DNA from: Planctomycetaceae bacterium
GTDB taxonomy: Bacteria > Planctomycetota > Planctomycetia > Pirellulales > Thermoguttaceae
Assembly (NCBI GenBank): GCA_009783865.1
Contig: WRCR01000135.1
Coordinates: forward strand, 1-9,192
DNA: 9,192 nucleotides
Reading direction: 5' to 3'
The notes under the pieces were generated by a model, which searched no databases, was not told the origin of the DNA, and saw only the letters and a program-made list of their open reading frames with translations. Made by a program: the position numbers and the translations under genes. This document shows, piece by piece, positions 1 to 6,243 of this stretch (position 1 is the first letter of the stretch; the number at the start of each line of letters is the position of its first letter).

Positions 1-434
1 AGCAAGTCAATAACCTTAATACCGGTTTCAAACACTTCGGTTTTCGTTGCCAAGTCGGTAACGGCAGGTGCGTCACGATGAATCGGGCGGTATTCTGCTG
101 CGTTAACGGGACCTTTTTTGTCAATAGGTTCGCCGAGGAGATTGAATACCCTTCCGAGTGTTTCTTTTCCGACTGGAACGCTAACAGGCGCGCCGGTGTC
201 AACACATTCCATACCGCGGACAAGACCATCGGTTGAACCGAGTGCAACGCAGCGGACTTTGCCATCGCCGAGATGCTGTTGGATTTCGCCAGTCAAGTGA
301 ATCGTCAATCCTTTGCGCTCGCTGTCGATTTTGACGGCATTATAGATAGCGGGCAGACGGGCTTCGTCGAATTCCGCATCGAAAGTTGAACCGATTACCT
401 GTGTAATCTTACCGATGTTTTGTGATGCAACCAT
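1..434 (-). CDS. atpD: F1-type ATP synthase subunit beta, N-terminal part (runs off the left edge)
   Basis: This is the catalytic beta subunit of the F1 sector of ATP synthase, which acts at the cytoplasmic face of the membrane. The minus strand reads 144 codons from an ATG at 434-432, beginning MVASQNIGKITQVIGSTFDA. The visible part covers the N-terminal beta-barrel, with the typical stretches ALGSTDGLVRGM, TGAPVSVPVGKETLGRVFNL and LGEPIDKKGPV, then the HRDAPAVTDL segment and TGIKVIDLL. That last motif comes just before the P-loop region, so the nucleotide-binding site and the remaining two thirds lie outside the window. No clear Shine-Dalgarno sequence precedes the ATG, but the homology begins right after it. 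A strong promoter lies about 65 bases upstream, so atpD appears to open its own transcription unit, as in species with an atpD-atpC block at the head of the cluster. The family call is very secure; the planctomycete flavour is from memory. Confidence 0.96.
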   Translation of the reverse strand, partial: MVASQNIGKITQVIGSTFDAEFDEARLPAIYNAVKIDSERKGLTIHLTGEIQQHLGDGKVRCVALGSTDGLVRGMECVDTGAPVSVPVGKETLGRVFNLLGEPIDKKGPVNAAEYRPIHRDAPAVTDLATKTEVFETGIKVIDL

Positions 435-497
435 TGAATGAAAAAAGTTAGAAAGTAAAGAACAAAGGAAGTAATCCGACTATAACCATTTTAACCC

Positions 498-525
498 ATT
501 ATCCCCATTTTTTCAGATTTGTCAA
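498..525 (-). promoter_or_regulatory. Sigma-70-type promoter for atpD
   Basis: Read on the minus strand, a consensus -35 box TTGACA (525-520) is followed by a 16-base spacer and a -10 box GATAAT (503-498). This is the best -35 match in the window. It points at atpD and would give a leader of roughly 55 bases. It faces away from the promoter of the glycosidase-like gene, so the intergenic region is divergent. Confidence 0.7.
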
Positions 526-540
526 GCACCTTCAAACGGA

Positions 541-563
541 AGCGGGAAACACAGTTTCCCGCT
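541..563. repeat. Perfect 10-bp hairpin in the divergent intergenic region
   Basis: The arms AGCGGGAAAC (541-550) and GTTTCCCGCT (554-563) are perfect inverse complements around the three-base loop ACA. There is no T-run on either side in either direction, and both flanking genes are transcribed away from it, so it is not a terminator for them. It sits ten bases upstream of the plus-strand -35 box and about 16 bases upstream of the atpD -35 box. This placement would suit an operator or a small repetitive palindrome. Its function is unknown. Confidence 0.6.
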
Positions 564-572
564 CGTGGTCTA

Positions 573-601
573 TTGCTAAAACAAAAACTACCAATTAGAA
601 T
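573..601 (+). promoter_or_regulatory. Candidate promoter for the glycosidase-like gene
   Basis: A -35-like box TTGCTA (573-578), a 17-base spacer and a -10-like box TAGAAT (596-601) lie about 48 bases before the ATG at 649. Both boxes match the sigma-70 consensus in at least four of six positions. The call rests only on sequence resemblance. Confidence 0.45.
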
Positions 602-648
602 GATACCCTGTATGTTCTCCCCGCAACTTAACAACACTGGAGTTTTTC

Positions 649-2673
649 ATGCTCAAACATATTTTTTTCATTACAGCCGTTGTCCTAACGGCAACTGTGT
701 TCGCCGATGACATCGCCGCTATCAAGTCCTATCCGGCAGCGAAAGAAAAACAAACCGTTGTCTTCAACACCGGTTTCGATACGCAGGAGTCAGCCGCCGC
801 TAAAATGCCAAAAGGGTACGCCGTTAAAAAAGGCGAAGGACTCAACGGAACCTCCGCACTGTTTTATGAACGCACCGACCCGAATGAGTACGTTCTTTAT
901 TCTTTCCCCATCAAGAATTTAGTTGCCGGTCAACACTACATCGTAAAAGCAAACATCAAAACGGAAGGCATCAAAAGACACGACGGCGGCGGAAACTTCT
1001 CGGCAATCTGCGTCGAATACAGCGAAAATGGAAAATGGAAAGGCGGCTTCTACGGCTCCTATTCAGACAAAGAAACCGACTGGCGGGAAATCACGCTCTC
1101 CTTTGTTGCCCACCCGAATACTACAAATTCGCTGACATTCTATCTCGGCAGAGGAAATACCGGCAAGATTTGGTTTGACGACATCACCATTTCTACGGAT
1201 TCACTCGAACCGGCAATTTTATTGACGAGACCCGACCGGCTGTCTTTCTTCGGCAATAACGGCAAGTTCATGCTGCATGCCGAAAATACTATTCCGAAGA
1301 ATGCCGCTGTCATAGCCGAGATTAAAAACGGCGGGAAAACAAAGGAAATACTCTTGCAGCAGAACGGCTTGAACTTCACCGGCGATGCAGGAACTCTTTC
1401 ACCCGGCAGCGTTGAAATAACCGCAACACTAGCAGATACGGAAAAGAAAGCCATCGTGACGAAAATGAAATACAATCTCATCGCTTATCCTGAAATGCCG
1501 CCGCCGTCCAATGCCTGTATCATTGACGAATACAATCGGGCTATAGTCAACGGCAAACCGTTCATGCTGCTCGGCGTATACGGCTTTGCAACCGAAAAGA
1601 ATTACCAGCGGCTGCAAGAAGCGGGATTCAACTGTCTGCAACTTTACGGCTCACTCGGATTGAAAGGCAATACCGACCATAAGGACGACATAAAGAACGT
1701 TCTTGACGGTATGGATTTAATCGACAAATACGGTTTGAAACTACTGTTTTCATTGAAAGACCAGTTCCCCATTCACAACGGACGGACAAAATGGGGCGGA
1801 CTTCAAGGAAGCGGAGAAGCCGGTATGAACGCCGTTTCGGAACTTGCGGTCAATACCATCAAGAATCATCCTGCGCTGCTGGCGTATTATGTCAGTGATG
1901 AAGATGTTCGGAAAGACGTTCCAAAGGTGCTTGCACTGCGGGAATTGATTAGCAGAAACGACCCGTGGCATCCGACTTGGACGCTCACTTACCGCTACAA
2001 TGATTTGCCTTATTACGGTATATCGGGCGATACCATCGGCGTTGACCCGTATCCGATTTCCGAAGTGCCTAATCAGGAAAAAAATATAAAAATAGTCAAA
2101 ACGGCTATGCTTGCGGGTAATTCAACGGGTTTGCCGGTTTGGGTTGTGCCGCAGATTTTTAACTGGGGTGTTTATAAACTGAAAAACGAACCGGAAAAAT
2201 TTGCGCAGTCGCATTTTCCAACGTTAGAAGAGTTGCGGGCAATGCAGTTATATGCCGCAATGCTCGGAGCAAAGGGCTTCGTCTTTTACAGTAATTTCGA
2301 TGTCTGTCAGCGGTACGAGCAAATACTTCCGAAAAGCGGCGTTTCTGAACGTGAGTGGGCGAAGGTTGTCGAATCAATCAAACCGCTCAAGAAGTTGGAA
2401 CCATTCATCATGAGTACGAAAAAGCCGCTGCCGATTGCCGTGGAAAGCGAACCGAAGGACGCTGTCGAAGCGGGTGCTTTGCTGGATGATAACGGCGATT
2501 ATCGAATCATTATCATCGGCACCGGCGGAAAGGCAAAGGGAACGTTCACCTTGCCGGAAGAACTGCGAAAGTTAAAGGGCGAAGTAAAATCGCAACTCGG
2601 CAAGACGAAATCACTAGGCAGCGGCAAGTACGAATTCACCTGCGATGCAGTTGATTCCGATGTGCTGGAATAA
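649..2673 (+). CDS. Secreted glycoside-hydrolase-like protein with N-terminal carbohydrate-binding-like domain
   Basis: This 674-residue protein is probably exported and acts on carbohydrate outside the cytoplasm. Residues 1-19 form a signal peptide: a basic start, a hydrophobic core and a V-F-A cleavage site before DD. Residues about 37-183 look like a beta-sandwich of the CBM4/9 type, ending in the characteristic KIWFDDITIST strand. An Ig-like segment follows (about 195-280). From about 285 a TIM-barrel-like region begins with AIVNGKPFMLLGVYG, as in clan GH-A enzymes. NHPALLAYYVSDED carries E418, where such families have their acid/base glutamate. DTIGVDPYP and VWVVPQIFNWG look like later barrel strands. 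I see no glutamate on the strand where a retaining nucleophile is expected, so substrate and even activity are open. A short beta-rich tail ends the protein. The start is supported by GGAG (639-642), six bases before the ATG. The fold class is fairly secure; the family and substrate are not. Confidence 0.7.
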   Translation: MLKHIFFITAVVLTATVFADDIAAIKSYPAAKEKQTVVFNTGFDTQESAAAKMPKGYAVKKGEGLNGTSALFYERTDPNEYVLYSFPIKNLVAGQHYIVKANIKTEGIKRHDGGGNFSAICVEYSENGKWKGGFYGSYSDKETDWREITLSFVAHPNTTNSLTFYLGRGNTGKIWFDDITISTDSLEPAILLTRPDRLSFFGNNGKFMLHAENTIPKNAAVIAEIKNGGKTKEILLQQNGLNFTGDAGTLSPGSVEITATLADTEKKAIVTKMKYNLIAYPEMPPPSNACIIDEYNRAIVNGKPFMLLGVYGFATEKNYQRLQEAGFNCLQLYGSLGLKGNTDHKDDIKNVLDGMDLIDKYGLKLLFSLKDQFPIHNGRTKWGGLQGSGEAGMNAVSELAVNTIKNHPALLAYYVSDEDVRKDVPKVLALRELISRNDPWHPTWTLTYRYNDLPYYGISGDTIGVDPYPISEVPNQEKNIKIVKTAMLAGNSTGLPVWVVPQIFNWGVYKLKNEPEKFAQSHFPTLEELRAMQLYAAMLGAKGFVFYSNFDVCQRYEQILPKSGVSEREWAKVVESIKPLKKLEPFIMSTKKPLPIAVESEPKDAVEAGALLDDNGDYRIIIIGTGGKAKGTFTLPEELRKLKGEVKSQLGKTKSLGSGKYEFTCDAVDSDVLE

Positions 2674-2692
2674 TTCAGTCGGTACTCCGATT
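2673..2692 (+). repeat. Post-stop repeat motif, copy 1
   Basis: The 20 bases from the last base of the glycosidase-like stop codon (ATTCAGTCGGTACTCCGATT) match 17 of 20 bases of the segment at the same position after the AnmK-like gene (4182-4201). Both copies are followed within 25 bases by the octamer CGGCGGGC. Identity this high directly after two unrelated stop codons suggests a short dispersed 3'-flanking element. Confidence 0.5.
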
Positions 2693-2698
2693 AAAACG

Positions 2699-2722
2699 AG
2701 CGGCGGGCATACGCCCGCCGTT
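2699..2722 (+). terminator. GC-rich hairpin after the glycosidase-like gene
   Basis: CGGCGGGC (2701-2708) and GCCCGCCG (2713-2720) pair perfectly around the loop ATAC, and one G-U and one A-T pair can extend the stem. It lies 26 bases after the stop codon. No U-run follows at once, so alone it is not a classical intrinsic terminator. It could protect the 3' end of the message or work with the weaker stem and T-run at 2731-2759. Confidence 0.55.
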
Positions 2723-2730
2723 AAACAGCC

Positions 2731-2759
2731 GTCCACAAAAACTGCTCTGGACTTTTTTT
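2731..2759 (+). terminator. Probable Rho-independent terminator
   Basis: GTCCA (2731-2735) pairs with TGGAC (2748-2752) across a 12-base loop, and seven T residues follow directly (2753-2759). The stem is short, but the arrangement of stem then T-run is right, and it comes just after a strong GC hairpin. It would end the glycosidase-like transcript. It also argues against a translation start at 2758 for the next gene. Confidence 0.5.
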
Positions 2760-2835
2760 GCCGAAAACTCTATTATCCGCCGGTGTTATTCCGTTTTGTC
2801 ACTCATATTTTACATATCGGCAAGGTAAGGTTATT

Positions 2836-4182
2836 ATGGCGTTTCTGCAATTTCCGTCCGCTCCTAAAAAAGACAACCCGCCGCGATGGTTCGGCGGTAT
2901 CAGCATTTCTTCCGGCGGTCGGCGTATAGAATCCGCAGTAATAGGAAGTCACGGCCGCGGCGGCGGTTCGCCCATTGAAATTCGTAAGACAATATCCTTT
3001 GATTTACCGCCGGAGATAACTTCGGCATACATCGAACTGCAACGAATTTGCTCATCAGACAACGCCCCCATAGGAGTATTTTTTTCCTTGTATCAGCATG
3101 TCTTGCGGGAACTGGCAAGCGTAGAAGAAGAAGCAATCGGCGAACTTCTTTCCGATGCTCATCTATCGAAAAACGATGTTCTCGCTTTCGGTGTCAAAGA
3201 CAGCGGACTGTTTCACCGGCACCAATCGCAGCAGGGTAATTTCTTGTCTTATCAGTCACTGTGCGACGCGCCGTATCTTGCGGAACAAACCGGCTTGAAT
3301 ATCATCGATGCTTTTCCAGAACAGGATGTTGCCTCCAACGGACGCGGCGGTCCGCTGCTGCCGCTGCCGATGTGGGTTTTCCTGAAATCGGATACTGCCG
3401 ACAGAATCCTAATTGATTTAGGGGCAACTGCCCGCATTATCTTTTTGCCCCGTGCGGAAAATGTGTTTTCACATCAGCGCATTTTGTATCGGGACATCAT
3501 TCCCTGCGGTTCGCTGCTGGATTCTCTTACCCGCTCTTTGACACAAGGAAAAATGTCTATCGACAACGGCGGAAAATTGACAGTACAGGGTTGTCAACTG
3601 CCGGAATTGCTTGACGCTCTCCGCGCAGTACAGTCCGAAAGACAACGGACATCGAAAACGCAGACCAGCAACTGGAATCCGCTGGGCATTTCACCTTCGC
3701 CGTTTCTGGAAGTGCTGGCGCACCGGAACACTTCGGAATACACCGTTCAGGATATTCTCTGCACAGCAAATGCTTTTATTGCGGAATGTGTTGCCGATGC
3801 AATTCTCAATATGTTCAGCGAAACAGAAAGGGAAACGGAAAACAATGATTCAAAGAACACCGAACCGGAGTTGCTCATTACCGGTTCGGGACAGTTGCAC
3901 GGCTTGCTGGTGAATCTGTTGTCATCGCATTTGAATAAGCGTCCTATTATGCCGATTGCCCGGCTGGGTTTTTCTTCGGATTGCTTCGATGCGGTTAACA
4001 CGGCAATGCTGACCTTGATGGCTGCTGACCAGATACCGTCTAATTTGCCGTCATTGACCGGCAGTGATACCAGCCGGCCGCTGGGGCGTATTACTTCCGG
4101 CTCGGCAGCGGCTTGGCAGCGGCTGCTGAACGAAATGACGCTGTCAAAACCGGCGGCGAGAAACCTCCGAAGCGCGGTGTGA
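2836..4182 (+). CDS. AnmK-like protein (anhydro-N-acetylmuramic acid kinase family), probably diverged
   Basis: True AnmK phosphorylates and opens 1,6-anhydro-N-acetylmuramic acid during cytoplasmic peptidoglycan recycling. This 448-residue protein has the family layout. SLCDAPYLAEQTGLNIIDAF, then D164 in DVASNGRGGPL, matches the substrate/catalytic region. RILIDLGATARIIFLP matches the following strand pair. ELLITGSGQLHG (about 346-356) and SNLPSLTGSDTSRPLGRIT match the C-terminal nucleotide-binding end. However, the family signature MSGTSxDGxD is replaced by ISISSGGRRIESAVIG (residues 22-37), the expected GPGN motif reads PCGS, and GGGAxN reads GSGQLHG. The protein is also some 60-80 residues longer than usual AnmK. 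Activity may therefore be changed or lost. I chose ATG 2836 because AAGG (2827-2830) lies five bases before it; an upstream TTG at 2758 would start inside the terminator. No specific partner gene adjoins it. Homology is fairly sure; function is not. Confidence 0.75.
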   Translation: MAFLQFPSAPKKDNPPRWFGGISISSGGRRIESAVIGSHGRGGGSPIEIRKTISFDLPPEITSAYIELQRICSSDNAPIGVFFSLYQHVLRELASVEEEAIGELLSDAHLSKNDVLAFGVKDSGLFHRHQSQQGNFLSYQSLCDAPYLAEQTGLNIIDAFPEQDVASNGRGGPLLPLPMWVFLKSDTADRILIDLGATARIIFLPRAENVFSHQRILYRDIIPCGSLLDSLTRSLTQGKMSIDNGGKLTVQGCQLPELLDALRAVQSERQRTSKTQTSNWNPLGISPSPFLEVLAHRNTSEYTVQDILCTANAFIAECVADAILNMFSETERETENNDSKNTEPELLITGSGQLHGLLVNLLSSHLNKRPIMPIARLGFSSDCFDAVNTAMLTLMAADQIPSNLPSLTGSDTSRPLGRITSGSAAAWQRLLNEMTLSKPAARNLRSAV

Positions 4183-4201
4183 TTCAGCCGGTACTGCGAA
4201 T
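4182..4201 (+). repeat. Post-stop repeat motif, copy 2
   Basis: ATTCAGCCGGTACTGCGAAT, beginning at the last base of the AnmK-like stop codon, repeats the motif found at 2673-2692 with 17 of 20 bases identical. The octamer CGGCGGGC follows at 4206-4213, as it does at 2701-2708 after copy 1. Confidence 0.5.
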
Positions 4202-4223
4202 TCACCGGCGGGCGGCTGCTGAA
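4183..4223 (+). terminator. Bulged hairpin after the AnmK-like gene
   Basis: TTCAG (4183-4187) pairs with CTGAA (4219-4223), and CCGGT (4188-4192) with ACCGG (4204-4208), leaving an 11-base loop and a 10-base bulge. An alternative stem joins CAGCCG (4185-4190) and CGGCTG (4213-4218). No T-run follows, so it may act as a 3'-end structure and not as a full intrinsic terminator. Confidence 0.4.
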
Positions 4224-4265
4224 AGAGATTGCTCCCATAAAATTCCGGCGAATGTCTTACACTAC

Positions 4266-4283
4266 ATCACTTTTTAATGTGAT
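4266..4283. promoter_or_regulatory. Small palindrome upstream of the UvrA-like gene
   Basis: ATCAC (4266-4270) and GTGAT (4279-4283) are inverse complements around an AT-only eight-base centre. The palindrome lies 11 bases before the candidate -35 box of the UvrA-like gene, where an operator could sit. It is not a CRP-type site, because the half-sites face the other way. Five-base half-sites can occur by chance. Confidence 0.25.
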
Positions 4284-4294
4284 ACCTTTTGCTC

Positions 4295-4322
4295 TTGCCG
4301 ATTTTTTTGATTATGTTAAAAT
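4295..4322 (+). promoter_or_regulatory. Candidate promoter for the UvrA-like gene
   Basis: TTGCCG (4295-4300), a 16-base T-rich spacer and TAAAAT (4317-4322) resemble a sigma-70 promoter. Transcription would begin near 4329, about 35 bases before the GTG at 4365. This supports the gene being expressed from here as a half-length unit. Confidence 0.4.
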
Positions 4323-4364
4323 AAGGGGCTTGAATTATTATTTCCTTGCTTTCTAAATTTTCCT

Positions 4365-6203
4365 GTGCGTTTTTATCGTTCCGTTAGTAGTCCTGCTTCG
4401 CAAAAGCCGTTCAGACCGGCACTTCCGCCTTCCGGTGTGCGGTATTGGCTTTCCGTTTTAGGAGCAAAACAGCATAACCTCAAGAACATAGACGTTTCCT
4501 TCCCGCTCGGTGCGTTAAGCGTTGTTACCGGCGTTAGCGGCAGCGGAAAGAGTTCGCTCGTCAATGATGTGATTTATAACTCGCTGGCGAAAACACTTCA
4601 CCGCGCTTTAACAGTTCCGGGTATATGCAGCAGAATCGTCGGCACGGAATTCTTGAATAAAGTCATTCGGGTTGACCAGCAGCCGATTGGACAAACGCCG
4701 ACTTCTAATCCCGCAACTTATACCGGCGTTTTCGATTTGATTCGGGAACTGTTCGCTCAACTGCCGCTCTCCCGCGCACGCGGTTATACTCAACGGCGGT
4801 TCAGTTTCAACGTACCGGGCGGCAGATGCGAAAAATGCGAAGGTGCCGGTTCGCTCAAAATCGAAATGCACTTCCTGCCCGATGTTTGGATTAGATGCGA
4901 AGTTTGCGGCGGAAAACGATATGAGCGGCAGACGCTTGAAGTCGAATATCACGGTCATTCCATCAGCGATGTACTCGAAATGTCCTGCGGACAAGCGTTG
5001 GAACTTTTCAGCAACGTACCCGGAATACGCCGGATACTGCAAACGCTCTGCGATGTCGGCTTGGATTACATTGCGCTGGGACAGTCCGCAACAACGCTTT
5101 CCGGCGGTGAAGCGCAGCGGGTAAAACTGGCATCGGAACTTTCACGACCGGACACCGGCAGAACGCTTTATTTGCTTGACGAACCGACGACCGGTTTGCA
5201 TTTCGAGGACTTGCAGAAACTTCTCGAAGTACTTCACCGTCTTGTCGATTTAGGCAACTCGGCAATCGTGATAGAACATAATCTGGACATTATCAAGAAT
5301 GCCGATTGGATTGTTGACCTCGGACCCGAAGCAGGTGAAGACGGCGGTTACCTTGTCTTTCAGGGAACACCAGAGGAATTGCGGCAGCGTTATTCCGCAC
5401 CCGAAATTGTTCCTCCTGCAAAGGGTACTGCGAAAAAAAGTGTTAAAAAGACAGCAAAGAAAAGTGTCAGGAAAACAGGAAAAAAAACGGAATATGACGC
5501 AGAAGACAACGCAGAAGATACCGGAAATAATAAACCGATGCATCATTCTTATACAGCAGCGGCGTTGATACCGATTTTGGAAAGCGGACCATATTTCGAG
5601 CGGAGCATTTACAATCCGTTTGAAAATAAACCGCAAAACAAAACTGTTGTCTTGCCGGAAGAAATTGCCGAAGATGAAATTGAAAAAAACGATAAATATA
5701 ACAATGAGGATGATGTTCAATCAGAGGAAACCGAAGGTGCTTCTTCGGAGGACCTGATGCCGTGGAAGGTTCTCGGCAAGAAGTGGCATTTCATTCCGCG
5801 GGGCTTGGTCGGCGGCAACTCACTGCAATGGGAATATCCGACGCTGTCATCGCTTATTACTCTTTTGATACTGACCGGCGGAAATGTGCGGGCGGTTTGG
5901 ACTAATAAACTCCTTGTACCGATATACAAAGGCAAAGACGACGCAGACTTAAAACAATTTCGGGACGAAGATTTTCGCCGGAAGATTCCCTGGGCAGTAG
6001 TTCACACAAAGCGGGTTGATGCGTTATATCTCGACTTATATGTCAAGAAGGACTCGGTTTCGCAAGAACAAATTCGTTCTATCGGTATTGACCCGCAAAT
6101 CAACAAGAAACGCCGCGACATTGATATCGTGCAGTTGAAGTTCGCGTCGGCAGCGAACTTATCGGAAAATAAGTTGGCGAAATTATTGACGGAAATACGG
6201 TAG
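4365..6203 (+). CDS. Half-size UvrA-like ABC ATPase with lysine-rich linker and extra C-terminal domain
   Basis: UvrA is the damage-recognising ABC ATPase of nucleotide excision repair and normally has two ATPase halves in about 940 residues. This 612-residue protein has only the second half, complete in its motifs: Walker A GVSGSGKSS (56-64), a zinc finger C155/C158 and C178/C181, ABC signature LSGGEAQRVKLASEL (from 245), Walker B LYLLDEPTTGLH with D272 and E273, and the switch histidine in VIEHN. UvrA-like sequence ends near residue 345. Then come lysine-rich repeats (356-375), acidic stretches, and a domain (about 465-612) with WKVLGKKWHF and VVHTKRVDALYLDL that I do not recognise, though I recall similar tails on planctomycete UvrA proteins. 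The GTG start has no Shine-Dalgarno sequence; GTG 4437 is an alternative. Upstream sequence does not encode the first half. It may be a split UvrA, a paralogue or a truncation. Confidence 0.85.
   Translation: MRFYRSVSSPASQKPFRPALPPSGVRYWLSVLGAKQHNLKNIDVSFPLGALSVVTGVSGSGKSSLVNDVIYNSLAKTLHRALTVPGICSRIVGTEFLNKVIRVDQQPIGQTPTSNPATYTGVFDLIRELFAQLPLSRARGYTQRRFSFNVPGGRCEKCEGAGSLKIEMHFLPDVWIRCEVCGGKRYERQTLEVEYHGHSISDVLEMSCGQALELFSNVPGIRRILQTLCDVGLDYIALGQSATTLSGGEAQRVKLASELSRPDTGRTLYLLDEPTTGLHFEDLQKLLEVLHRLVDLGNSAIVIEHNLDIIKNADWIVDLGPEAGEDGGYLVFQGTPEELRQRYSAPEIVPPAKGTAKKSVKKTAKKSVRKTGKKTEYDAEDNAEDTGNNKPMHHSYTAAALIPILESGPYFERSIYNPFENKPQNKTVVLPEEIAEDEIEKNDKYNNEDDVQSEETEGASSEDLMPWKVLGKKWHFIPRGLVGGNSLQWEYPTLSSLITLLILTGGNVRAVWTNKLLVPIYKGKDDADLKQFRDEDFRRKIPWAVVHTKRVDALYLDLYVKKDSVSQEQIRSIGIDPQINKKRRDIDIVQLKFASAANLSENKLAKLLTEIR
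5430..5489 (+). repeat. 24-base tandem repeat encoding the lysine-rich linker
   Basis: Two 24-base units (5430-5453 and 5454-5477) and a half unit (5478-5489) encode AKKSVKKT, AKKSVRKT and GKKT at residues 356-375 of the UvrA-like protein. The composition resembles histone-H1-type tails, which bind DNA non-specifically. The units differ at several third positions, so this is not a very recent duplication. Confidence 0.7.
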
Positions 6204-6232
6204 TCCGCATTATTTCCATCGGAACAGACGGT

Positions 6233-6238
6233 TATACT
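6233..6238 (+). promoter_or_regulatory. Candidate -10 box before the nested inverted repeat
   Basis: TATACT lies six bases before position 6244, where the outer arm of the inverted repeat begins with GGGG. The spacing would place a transcription start on that arm. There is no good -35 box at the matching distance (TTATTT at 6210-6215), so the call is weak. Confidence 0.25.
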
Positions 6239-6243
6239 AATTC

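Noticed and set aside
519..710. Short plus-strand frame overlapping the start of the glycosidase-like gene
   Set aside because: It covers the promoter and the signal peptide region in another frame and has no ribosome binding site or homology.
2701..2720. CRISPR repeat or origin element
   Set aside because: It is a single short GC-rich palindrome without regularly spaced copies; a post-gene hairpin explains it.
2758..2835. In-frame extension of the AnmK-like gene to a TTG at 2758
   Set aside because: The TTG overlaps the T-run of the probable terminator, the extra 26 residues do not resemble the family, and ATG 2836 has a Shine-Dalgarno-like AAGG at proper spacing.
2836..4182. Possibility that this gene encodes the missing first half of UvrA
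   Set aside because: No Walker A, zinc finger or ABC signature is present, and the motifs fit the AnmK family.
3747..4238. Minus-strand open frame of 163 codons opposite the AnmK-like gene
   Set aside because: It lies almost wholly within a convincing gene on the other strand, shows no family motif, and looks like an antisense shadow of its codon pattern.
4266..4283. CRP-type binding site
   Set aside because: The half-sites are ATCAC-N8-GTGAT, the reverse of the TGTGA-N6-TCACA arrangement.
4608..5042. Minus-strand open frame of 144 codons opposite the UvrA-like gene
   Set aside because: It is antisense to the conserved zinc-finger region and is explained by that gene.
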